A DNA stretch of 64,000 bases from NCBI GenBank assembly GCA_003118195.1, contig BEXV01000183.1:213145-277144 (forward strand), given 5' to 3'. This DNA is from Hemicentrotus pulcherrimus (taxonomy: Eukaryota > Echinodermata > Echinoidea > Camarodonta > Strongylocentrotidae). Below, piece after piece: positions 49,757 to 60,558 of the stretch. Numbering within the stretch: position 1 is the first letter of the stretch; the number at the start of each line of letters is the position of its first letter. The position numbers and the translations under genes were made by a program. The notes under the pieces were generated by a model. It was not told the DNA's origin. It searched no databases and worked only from the letters and a program-made list of their open reading frames with translations.

Positions 49757-50492
49757 GTAAGTGTTGTTTGTTATTGGTGGCAGCTTGAGGACTCTCGGTT
49801 GTTGGTGTGGAGTGTAGTGTATTATCTAGTGTGCTTAAAAATAGTGGGTGAATGAAGCACAGTCAAGGCCTAGTAACCTGCTGAAGAATGCTTCAGTTTA
49901 GCAAGATGAGGTATTCTGAAGATCGATCATCAAGAGGTTAATGAGCGTTGAGGGTAGCTCTGATCGTGATGCCCTGATTAAAGGGAATCAATGATACATG
50001 GTTCAGTCACAACATTATACACATGTATGTTTGCAGTAAAAATCTTCCATGATGACATGTATTCCTTACAGGTTTTATGTCAATTTCAAGTAAAACTATC
50101 TATATTGTTTTTGTAAAACTTACAGAATTGTCTTTTATTGGGTCAATTATATCGATCAAGTGTATGTCTAAAAGTACAGTAAGTGTTATGTTTCCTGGAC
50201 ATCTACTTGTAGATACATGTGGCATATATGGTCATGTGCTTCTTCTGTAAGACCAAGGCTCTCATTCCAGGGAGCCATGTTAACTGCATAAGTATTTTCT
50301 TTCCTAAAATGTCCAGAATGTTACTGAGGTCCTGAAGAAACAAAATCCAAAATTAATTTGGATGAAATCCATAGATACTAACCCATGATTACAACATGCC
50401 AACTGGAAGTGCACCTCATTTTGCTGATTCAATTTGATTCAATTTTATTCCAATATCTTCTGCATTAATTTTCTGTTTATATTATTATTCAG

Positions 50493-51304
50493 ATTCCAGA
50501 AGGAACAAACCGCCAGTTCCTAGGAAACCTACGAATCTGGCTCACAAGTTGAATAACAATAAACAGGGCATCTCTCCATCAAGTAAAGCCTCCACCAAAA
50601 CCACCACCACTACCACAACCGGCCCGAAGGTACAAAGCAAGCTGCCACTGAAAGGGGCAAGGAGCATTGGTGCTCCCTTTGAGGCAACCAGGAGAGTCAA
50701 CAATCTTTCTCAAGACCAAAGGACCTACGACCAGGTGTGCTTTGAAGATCCTGCAACTTTTATGCCACAGCCAAAGAGCAAAAACCTTCATCAGTTCCTT
50801 GGCATGAAACCAGAAATGGCAAAGCCGATTAGTAGTATGAAGTCCTTTGATCCTCTGAGTCCTACCTCTGGTAGCGGCAGTGGAGGAGCCAAGGGTTTCA
50901 TCAATTTGATATCAAGGAGAAGGTCTGAATCGAATGAGAACATGGACAAAGATGGCAAACATTATGCTTGTGTGGAACTTCATGAATCAGACAGGACTAC
51001 GGGTAAAGGGCAAAAGGATAGAAGGGGTGGGAAGAACTCAGCATCGAGTCTCTCGCCCAACAAACAGGATATCCAAAGAAACTCTTCAGGGCAAGACTCA
51101 TCAAAATTAAGTTCTGATTCAGGGATTTCTATCACGATTGAACACAGGAGATCCTCTAGAGGGGCCTCAATACCCAGAGGATGCAAGGACCCATTGGACA
51201 AGACAGGGTCAATAGACTCAGACTATGTTGAGGATGGTAGTACGTATAGTGAGGACTCTTTAGATTCTGATCCTAGTGAAGAAGAGTTTGAGTCGAAGAT
51301 ACCG
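50493..51304 (+). CDS. FGD: FGD-like gene, large N-terminal exon (proline- and serine-rich, disordered)
   Basis: The acceptor TTATTATTATTCAG opens an 812-bp exon ending at ATACCG|GTAAGT; phase 1 in, phase 0 out. It begins SRRNKPPVPRKPTNLAHKL, a PxVPxKP-type motif common before the catalytic core of FGD proteins. Then follow a Thr run (KTTTTTTTG), KLPLKGARS, QVCFEDPATFMPQPKSK, a GSGSGG linker, FINLISRRRSESNEN, a Lys/Ser-rich stretch, SSDSGISITIEH and an acidic end (SDYVEDGSTYSED, DSDPSEEEFE). Such a long non-repetitive open frame with even codon use in AT-rich intron surroundings is strong evidence of coding. The segment SDSGIS resembles the DSGxxS phosphodegron described for FGD1 and FGD3 but has Ile in place of the last Ser. 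Confidence 0.92.
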
Positions 51305-51862
51305 GTAAGTTAAATCTTTAGATTTTTTCATTACTTTTTCTTTGGTAGATTATATACAATTTGCCGAAAGCCAGAAGAGCATTAACTCAATGCAAAATGA
51401 TATGGGTTTAATACTATTCTGACTCTTAGCAGATAAAATGTCAGCTCTCTAGATTTACTTTGTAAATTATTCGAGGCAATATTGACTTCTTTCTCAATTT
51501 TCATGAAAACTGAGCTATAAACTTTGAATATTCCAGTTTTGTACAGGAGATACTAAATTACACTTGTAATCATACCATGCAATATTTTTTTTTCTTTTGG
51601 GAAAAATGTCAAGGTAACCATTGTGTAGTATGGATGTTATATGTGAAAATCACAGAAATTCATTGAAAGAAAGTAATGGGATATACATGTATCACCACCT
51701 CTCTTGAAGTGTTTGATCTGGAATGGTATTTCTGTTGACAGGAGGACTGCACCTTTGTAAGCAAAGCTATGTATGAATAATTCACCATGGTCTTACAGCT
51801 TAGGTGATCAAAGCTTTTCCAAACACTCTTCCTGAATACTTTAAGAAGAGAAATGCTACATG

Positions 51863-52184
51863 TATGGTCACATTACCCAAAAGTAGCCTGCTCGGCGGCC
51901 GAGCGGTGAGTTTTGACCAATTCTGCCCGGCGACTGCCCGGCCACCGAGCGGCGACTGCCCAGGCATCGCTTGTTTTTAGGGCATCGCTCGGTCGCCGCT
52001 GAAGTTTTAGTGCGTAGTTAAAATTTGGGCGGCGCCTGCTCATTTTTCACTCGCCGCCCAAAATATGGTCGGTGCTTGGGCGGTCGCCGCCCGAGCACCG
52101 ACCTAATTGCTGGGCGATGATTAATTCCAGCAGCGACCGAGCAGGCTACTGATCGGTCGGTCGCTGCTCAGATTTGTGACCATA
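51863..52184 (+). mobile_element. GC-rich hairpin MITE, copy 1
   Basis: TA flanks an approximately 318-bp element starting TGGTCACA and ending TGTGACCA. Just inside, AGTAGCCTGCTCGG recurs inverted as GAGCAGGCTACT. GC content is far above the surroundings, with many CpGs. The interior folds further: 52067-52103 is a stem of about 17 bp with a 3-base loop (GGTCGGTGCTTGGGCGG against CCGCCCGAGCACCGACC). It is non-coding. A TA target duplication suggests a Tc1/mariner-like mobiliser. Confidence 0.75.
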
Positions 52185-53577
52185 GCTTAGGGGTGAATAA
52201 TGGAGTCTGTATCAGAGTGCCTAATTAAGGCAACAAAAAACAAAAAACAAAAAAATTATGAAAATATAAAAAGTCAAAATGTATTACTTATTTTACATGA
52301 AGGCAGTATACTCATACAGTGCACTAGTCTATACACAAAGGAAAACTAGCTGAGTTACTACTGGTTTCAGTTCTGTGTGAAGATTTTAGAAATAACAATG
52401 GATACGGTATATTGTTTCAAGTGGGACATATGATTTATAGCATTTGGCATGTAAAGCCAGACATTTCCTTATGCCTGGTGTTTTGCAATGTTTTGTCAAT
52501 TTCTTTAATGTGTTTAACATTATCACATGACTTTATCCACATGCTCCATGGTAAGAAAAGGGGACAAACGAAATACATGCAGAAAGAGGTTAGACAGTAA
52601 AGTCCATGTTATATTCCTCATTGTCTGTGAACATTTAAAACAAATTATAACCTCATATTCCAACCCCAAATAAAATATATATTCTGTCTTTAAAGTTTGG
52701 AGTATCTATGTCAGAGGAAACATCCTTTCAAATAATTTTTCTTCTTTTACAGTATGGAGTTGTGAAATGTTTTTTTTTTTTTTTTTAATTATTTTTTTAT
52801 GTGAGAGTAAAATCTCCTGAGTCTTGAGTAATCAATGAAAGATTTGGATCATACATCCTGAATAAGTATGTAATGGTTGTAATAGATGATGATATAATTA
52901 CTTAAGGAGCATTCATATGACACCTGGTAAAGTGTAAGAAAAATAGGCAAGACAATTTTCAATTTTAATGATATGTGATTGTATGTCATTTAGTAAAAGT
53001 TAGAGGTATGATCTTAATGTTTGTAAGGTCACCGAAAACAGGGGTATTCCCTGTTGACTCAATAACATTTAATTCTAAAGGTATTATATGGAACACTTGC
53101 TGAATTGAGGACCTGTTGCTATGGGGAGAACAAGATATATCACCCAAGCCTATAATGTGATGGCAATGGTGATATATATGAAAATATAAATAAATCATGA
53201 AAGGTGTACAGTGAGGGCAGATGAGGATTCTTCTTCTTTAAAAACAAACTATTTTAATGATAAAGGAATACCACATACTGATAAAATAAAAATAAAAAAC
53301 ACATAGCAGGTTTAATTTATGATAAAGAAATACCTACTACTTTCTGTTTCAGAATTACTTTACCTTATTTTAAACTAAATGATTACGATTGATAAAGATA
53401 TATTATGAATAAGATATGAGTGAGCTGTAAGATGGTATCACATGGTTTACAGTTTCTAATGATTTCTAAGAAAGTGTAGGATAGAAAAGAAAAGGTTTTC
53501 ACTATAAATAGTGCTCCTTGGCTGGGTGAATATGAGGCACGCCAGATGAGATAATGATTCTTGACTTCCCATTGCAG

Positions 53578-53673
53578 GAAACCATCAACTTTATCAATCA
53601 GAGTCACAAAGTGGCCTATGAAGTGCTGACGTCAGAGAGACAGTATGTAGACAGGTTGCATTTATTGCACAAG
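53578..53673 (+). CDS. FGD: FGD-like gene, first exon of the DH (RhoGEF) domain
   Basis: The acceptor is CCCATTGCAG and the donor CACAAG|GTAAGA; 96 bp, phase 0-0, 32 codons. The peptide ETINFINQSHKVAYEVLTSE continuing RQYVDRLHLLHK matches the first conserved helix (CR1) of Dbl-homology domains. There the pattern is A-x-E-L-L-x-x-E-x-x-Y-V-x-x-L-x-x-L, and the conserved Glu contacts switch I of the GTPase. The E of TSE aligns with that position. Both splice phases fit the neighbouring exons. The wording is closest to FGD1-4 rather than other Dbl proteins. Confidence 0.93.
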
Positions 53674-54874
53674 GTAAGAAAGAACACAATCTCAACTTCT
53701 GTTGCCAATTTAAGTCTGTTATGATTGATATACAGACCTGTCTATTGATTGACTGATTTCATTTTATATGTATATGTTTATTTGTTCATTCATGTTTTAT
53801 TCATTTTCGACGTATTATTTACTTTTTGAAATATATTCATTTGTTTATTATTCATTTATGATTCTTATGTATACAGGATAGAGTGGTAAATAATTAATTG
53901 TGATTTTGATAAATAGGAATATATTATTTTGACGTCACTTATTGGCCTCCTTTTTACCCGTGTAGACATTAGACAGGGAAGCATTAAAATAATTTCAATC
54001 GTTCTTAAATTATTGAACATAATTCATTAGGTCATTATAAATATCCACAATGAATGCTATCTTATGAAAGTAATGGTGCGATTTACAGAAGGGAAAATGA
54101 AAACCTTCTTGTAATATTGGTCTGCATGTGCATGTCACTTTGGTCATGATTTAGAATAAACAAAGCTCCAATAGCAAGTCAACCATCTGCGTCAGAGAAC
54201 AGCAAAAGAGGACGTTCGTTTTTATCAAAAATCTTCACTGATGAAAGATAACATCTTTATATTCATTTCATTCAAATCTAAAGCCGATTTGTTACCGGTA
54301 TATCTTTTCACAACAATTTGATGTGTGCATTAAAGTAGCTTATTCTTAAAATGACAAATTTCAGAGGTTTTGCCCTTTTTAGTTATGTAAGTAACAAAAT
54401 CAGCAAACTTCCAGATATGATTGATAAGAAACACAATGAAAATGAGTAAAAACTACCATTTGACAATAAAATATTCTCATTATTGCCTAGATTGGCAAAA
54501 TTTAGAACTATTACCATAATTCTTAATGTGGTTTAAGTCAGGGGAAATGGTTTCAATTCAATAGGAAAAGTTGTGACGTTTTGAAACCAAGCATACGTCT
54601 TTCCGTGCCTGTGCCAGTAAATAAGGGGTCGTGGTGAAGCTAATTAGATGCATTCTAAGTTTTCTGCACATTGTGTGTGCCAAGCCTTTGCCCCTCAGGC
54701 ACAATGCTAAAAATAGCAACGATGTCATCTTTAAAACTATTTTAAAAAGTGACATTGAGCATTCAGGTCTCGTTGATGCAGTTTTACGTCAGAGTTAAGA
54801 TTATGCTCTTTGTCAATTGCTGAACATTTAGTAGTCTGCACGCACATACTCTATCTTGCACCTAAACAAATTCC

Positions 54875-55384
54875 TTAAAGGTAATACAAAGTTTTGGTAA
54901 ATTTTGTAAATTAGGTGGATAGTGATTCTTTACAATTTTGATATATTTGGATGCCCCTGTGGATGTATTATAAGCACACACAAATTTAGCCCTTAAAACA
55001 CTTCTGCTTTCGAGAAAAATGGAATATACAACTTTACCGGTGCTCTCGGTAAATTTTGATAAATTTCAAATAGCGCCTACAGTCGTACAATGGTAGCTGC
55101 GACCATGAAAATCTCAGAATATGTAGTTGTGATATATAATTTCAAAACGGGAATAGCTAATCTGTCGATTTCAGTCAAGAATTATTGTTTTATAGCTTAA
55201 GTAATATGTTGACCTTGAGAGGGAGCTATACAACATCAAGAGATTATTATTGACAATTTCATAACTTTAGACTCGATTTCAACCTCGACAACGATCACTG
55301 AATATTTTAGGATTGCATATGCTTCTAATATGTTCATTTGAAGCAAATTTATGACCCCATAACAACAATATGTATTACCTTTAA
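54875..55384 (+). mobile_element. TTAA MITE family 1, copy C (intronic)
   Basis: This copy is flanked by TTAA, with left end AGGTAATACAAAGTTTTGG. The right terminal repeat is partly decayed (AACAACAATATGTATTACCT). The body closely matches copy A across about 500 bp. It lies in the intron between the first two DH-domain exons. Confidence 0.84.
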
Positions 55385-55673
55385 AGACTTGAGCCTAGCC
55401 TAGCTTGTTTGTCCATGACATCTACAGTGCAGAGCCAATAGAATGCAGTCTACATAATCTTGCAGTTCAGACCTTCTAATCCATATAAGACCGACAAGGC
55501 CCTGTGCCTGCAAACTATACTTCCAACCATTCAGCTCAATATTCACTACCCCTGCCTGAATGGAGTGACCTGGCTGTATTGCCTAGCCTCCCCCCCCCCT
55601 CTTCACATGATCTGAAATTTCAATATTCCCTCCACTCATCTTTGTTATAACCATAATGAAATTTGAAAGCTTG

Positions 55674-56221
55674 TTAAAGGAGCTACACAAAGAAAATTTA
55701 CTAAAAACTGATAATTAGAACAAATTACATATGGATGGAAAGATTTACTCTTGAAAAACACGAATAATTTGCTGAGAAATCATATAGATATCGTGGAGAG
55801 GCATAAAATGCCATTTTTCAAGACCTTTCTTAAACCCCCAAGCGCCCCCAAACGTAAGCCAAACACACGAGCGTAGCGAGCCCTGAATAGTGAGGTCACA
55901 CCCTGGACAAACAGCTCGGTACCGGCTGCTAGCTTCCGCTTAGTCCGTCTAGCTGCAGACTAAGCGGAAGCTAGCAGCCTTTTTTAACAGCCACGTCCAG
56001 GGTGTGACGTCACACGAAGAACTACGACAAAATACGAAAAATATGAATAGGCAGTAAATCTGGATCTCAAAACTAACATTTTTGAAAGTTGATTTCTGCG
56101 GGCCCAAAACATATTTTGAAGAGGAAATTTGTTGTAATTGATCAGTAAGGCTTTTCCTTCGCAATGATATGAATTTTGCATCAATTCAAAACACTTTTGC
56201 TTCTTGGTGTGACTCCTTTAA
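55674..56221 (+). mobile_element. TTAA MITE family 2 with central perfect hairpin
   Basis: TTAA flanks an approximately 540-bp element whose ends are AGGAGCTACACAAAG on the left and CTTGGTGTGACTCCT on the right, imperfect inverted repeats. Near the centre a perfect 22-bp stem (GGCTGCTAGCTTCCGCTTAG plus TC against its complement, about 55925-55978) is nested inside a second inverted pair, GTCACACCCTGGAC and GTCCAGGGTGTGAC. It is non-coding. The duplication type points to a piggyBac-like mobiliser, distinct in sequence from family 1. Confidence 0.75.
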
Positions 56222-57377
56222 GTAATGTTTTTATTTCTATTCAGCATTCCTAGAACTGTAGTCCCTTTTTATATTGAGAATCCGACTCGTTCAATCACGT
56301 TTTCAAACCAACCATAAAAACCAAAACCGTGTGTGAGGTTCCTGACACTGAAACCACAACCTCTAGCTCTTTCTCTCCTTCTAGCAAGATGCTTAGTCCG
56401 ATATCCAGTATTTCCTGACAAAATGTATCAGACAACTTAGCATGTCATCAACTAAGTACGTACAGGACATGCTTTAATTCAGTAACTGAATCCAATATTC
56501 TGGTGTGGATTTTTAGCCCACTGAATGCTACTTCCAGAAATGCGTGAGCAAAACTGCAAATACGACACTGAAAGGGGAAAAAATTGCATGCTTGCTGCTG
56601 CAGAAAGTTTTAAAAGAAGGACATTTTTTTATTGATGTTAATGTGGAGAGTAAATTTTATGATGGGAATACCTGGAATAGATCACAATCAGAAACAAACC
56701 TCATTAAAGTTGATCTATTGCTAGTAGCTGTGTGACTTTTGCTCATATGCTCCTCATGGTATGGTTTAGTGGTAATAGAGCATGTCTAATTATCGAAGGG
56801 TTACTAAAGAACTTTGTGGTAGTGTCTGCTTTGCCCTCATCTCTTTCTGTGAAGTTAACATCTGGTCAATGACAGAAACTACGTCAAAAACCCCCAAATA
56901 AGCACTATCATGGGAATGTTTCATATAATTCTGAACTTGAAGAGGGAAAGCTGAGATGGTGGGTAGGGATGATAACCAAGTGGTTAGAGTTATTGCCGCA
57001 GGGTTTTGTAATCAGCTCAACATTATCTTCTCAGTCTAATCCATGCTGAAAGGTGTCTCTGTTTCAGAACATTGGCCACATAGTAGTAAACATGTTTTCA
57101 TCATGTGTGGTGTTGGGTTACATTTGTTAGTCATTAAAGTTGAGATGTTGGTTAATTTATTTAGCTCTCTCTTTTTTAATTCAAATTTTTTTTTTATTGA
57201 TTTAAATTTAAAAAATGAAGAGAATAGAGGAGAATAGAAGAGAGGGAGAGAGCTCAGAAATGGGGGCATGAGGACATCTAATTGAGGTGTTAAAAATATG
57301 ATTAGATGAGAAAACATTTTAAACGCTTAATGGATATCATTGTAAATTAAATTATCAGTTGGTTTTACTGCTTATGC

Positions 57378-57700
57378 AATGGTCACATTACACAAAAGTA
57401 GCCTGCTAGGCGGCCGAGCGGCGAGTTTTTAACCAATTCTGCCCGGCAGCTGCCCGGCCACCGAGCGGCGACCGCCCAGGCACAGCTCGTTTTAAGGGCA
57501 TCGCTCGCTCGCCGCTAAAGTTTTAGCGCGGAGTTAAAATTTGGGCGGCGCCTGCTCACTTTTCACTTGTCTCACAAAATACGCTCGGAACCTGGGCAGT
57601 CGCCACACGGCACCGACCTAATTGCTGGGCGATGCCTAAATTCCAGCAGCAACCGAGCAGGCTACTGATCGGTAGGTCGCTGCTCAGATTTGTGACCATA
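57378..57700 (+). mobile_element. GC-rich hairpin MITE, copy 2
   Basis: This is a second copy of the element at 51863, with the same ends (TGGTCACATTACAC on the left, ATTTGTGACCA on the right), the same order of internal segments and the same orientation. The left flank is AA rather than TA. The GGTCGGTGCTTGGGCGG stem has decayed here (CTCGGAACCTGGGCAGTC). The two copies lie 5.2 kb apart in different introns. Confidence 0.75.
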
Positions 57701-58048
57701 GCTTAAGTGATTATATTTTCAAGATATGATATAGATCATTCTTCATTATGTTTTGAAGGTTGATTTTCTAACAAGGACAAATTTTTGCGCGAGTTACATT
57801 ACTATATCGTTTTGATGCAGATGTTACTGGGGATATTAGAATGTATTTGTCACATGACCAAATGTATGCATGAACATGCAGAAGAACAACCCTTAGCATA
57901 TATAGAGCTGCCTGTTTGGGACATGGCAAAAAAATATACTCATGAAAATGTGCTGTTTGAGACCTCATGGAGAATTGTCCATGAACATTTTTTTTTCTCC
58001 AAAGAATCATCATGATGAACAATTTGTATATTTCTTTCTGTCATATAG

Positions 58049-58197
58049 GTGTTTGAAGAGGAGATAAGGGCTAAAAACAGCAAACACAAATGGTTCCCCA
58101 ACGATGTCATTAATATCATCTTCTCCAACCTCAGTACCATCTATGAGTTCCACAAAAAGTTTTTCCTGACACAGCTTGAAGAAAGGATGAAAGAATG
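58049..58197 (+). CDS. FGD: FGD-like gene, second DH-domain exon
   Basis: The acceptor follows TTTCTTTCTGTCATATAG; the donor is GAATG|GTGAGA. It is 149 bp, phase 0 in and phase 2 out. The translation begins VFEEEIRAKNSKHKWFPNDV and continues INIIFSNLSTIYEFHKKFF, then LTQLEERMKEW. The IFSN...IY.FH..F.L..LE.RM.EW pattern is the family hallmark of the segment between CR1 and CR2 of FGD DH domains. The Trp codon is split across the intron and completed by the first base at 63726. Confidence 0.94.
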
Positions 58198-60395
58198 GTG
58201 AGACCTAATAAACATTGTTAATCTATTGTTTTTAATGTTTATAATGTAGTAAGCATTGTCTGGATAATGTCTACAAGAATGGTATTTTCCTGAGGGTTGA
58301 GAATGAGTAAGAGAAGAGAATAACTATGTGTCCTGCAACTTTGTGCTTGTCTGCTTGAAGACTCTTTACCAAAGATGTGAACTCTCTTAGGTAAATCTTG
58401 GATTACAAAAACTCAAGAGAGGAAATACTTAATGCTTTATTATAGTTATCCACAGTTTACTTCTAAACCATTTTCAATACAACAGAAAAGATTCATAAAT
58501 TATTTGGAGGTTCTTATCTTGAAGTCAAGAATGAAGAAAAGTTGCTATTAAAGTAACAACACAAATGAAACATGACATAGTAGAGCGCTTCAAAATAGAA
58601 TTTCTGAGGCCGTGCAATGTGTATTAGCTATGATGCCCCATATGACAGTTGATGAAGCTAATCACCCACTAAAAAAAGTAATTTAAGGCATTGTTTGTCA
58701 AACAAAGTTACCTAACTATCATGTCAGCGGTGAATCTTCTGTTATTCTGCTTTTCATGGTTCATTTAAAGCTAGGACATTCCCAGACTGCTTTTCCACAT
58801 GACCTATAAAATGGCTGACTCACAATGGAAAGTTAAAATATTTGGCAGGCTGTCCAATATAGAAGAACAGTTTTTTTTAAATATCAGGCTAGTTGAACTA
58901 GTAATGTGCACATATATTGGGTCACTTTGAATTCAGCAAGAAATTAGAACATTTCTTTTAGGCTCACACTTTTAAGAGAAAACAATGTCAAATATGTCAG
59001 TAAGGAATGTTTAATTCTAAGAAAAATGTTATCTTCACAAAAATTATATTCGATTTTATGATATATTGTCATCTTTGGAAACCTGACGAAATGTTCAATG
59101 CTTTCAGTCAAGTGACTTTCATAATGTCCCATCTAATTCCTCATGTATTAATCTCTCTTTGTGTTTTTCTATTATATTATACAAATTTACAGTCACTCTT
59201 CCAATTGATGTGAACGGTTGATAGATCTTTGTTAGGAAGTCTGTTTAAGTGTTTCAAGTTATGAGATCATGACAGAAAAATGAAACAATGAAGCTCAAGA
59301 ATTACATGCCAACACAGTGATTACATGTATATTAGTCAGATACTAGATCTGCCACAAAGCATTCATCAATTACTTGATTGTGTCATAAAGATCGACATGC
59401 TCTATTTTCTCTTCATTTGTATTTAATAACCTGTTTAGGGACATTAAAAATAATCGGGAATTACACCAGACATATTATACTGTGTACAATTGGTCCTCAA
59501 ACTCATCTTCAGCTAAAAAAAAAATCTTTCACCTTAGATTTTTAGACATCCTTAAGTATGAAATATCAAATAAGCTAATTGCAATTTCAATATTTGAAGA
59601 AAAAGGAATTTCTTATGTATGTCAAGGTAGATAGATACCTACGAAGGATAAGGTATTATTTTTGCAGTACGATAGTCCTACAATACCTTCCCATGTTGTT
59701 CTCATTTCATGAATAACTGATCTTATTAACTTAGATTATTGAAAACTTCCTTTATAAACATATATATCTCAGCCAGGATTCATTATAAATCTAATTACAA
59801 CTCACCGTTACTGTTAGATTAATGTAAGCCAGTAATTGTTTTGTTTTGGAAATATCATACTGCACAGTATGAATTGCTAAGGTGTTGAGCATAGATTGAT
59901 ATGATAACGACGTGAGGTTCGATGATTGGACAGCATGAATGCAAACAATTTTGTCTGTGTCTGAATCTATATCTGATCAAGGGGAATTGTGTAAAGCATT
60001 TGAGAAAAACATGAACTTTAGGAGACATAGGTTTAAAATGGTATTGTTAAGGACTATTTGTAACAATAATGATGGATACTTCAGTGAACTCAATTTTTTT
60101 CCAGAGGTGATTAAAAATGAGCTTTAAAGGTGCTATATCCCATTTGCAGGCCAAAAGAATGAAAAGGTTAAATTCCCACGGCATTTGAAAGATATATTAA
60201 TTTAGAACTTCCCTCAAAATGAAAGGGCTTGAAAATCTCTTTGTGGGAAAACAACGAGCATTAGTTGTTGATTCGACTTTAGTGATTGCAATAATTTTAG
60301 TATTAGTCTGATTTTCAGACCCTTGTACAGAATGGTTGTAGGTTTACAGCTCATTTTTATGTATGTTATTACCAAAGAAAAATGAAAAGATGACG

Positions 60396-60558
60396 TCAGT
60401 CAATAGTGTCTGACAGTGAAGTCTAGAATGTTAACAGGTTTCCTTGCATAATTTTATAAATAGGACACTGCTAACGTTTAAATTGCACATATAGGACATA
60501 CGTGACATATTCATAATTCCTGCAAAGTTCTACAGAATTTGATGTTGGCTGCAAATGG
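60396..60558 (+). repeat. Dispersed repeat, copy 2
   Basis: This is the partner of 1651-1819, 58 kb away, same orientation, with a few small indels. It lies in the intron before the last exon of the window. Its class is unknown. Confidence 0.7.

Noticed and set aside
56755..57030. Two A-box-like stretches (TGGTTTAGTGGTAATAGAGC and AAGTGGTTAGAG)
   Set aside because: They look like SINE heads but no B box or tail follows at the right distance; too weak to call.
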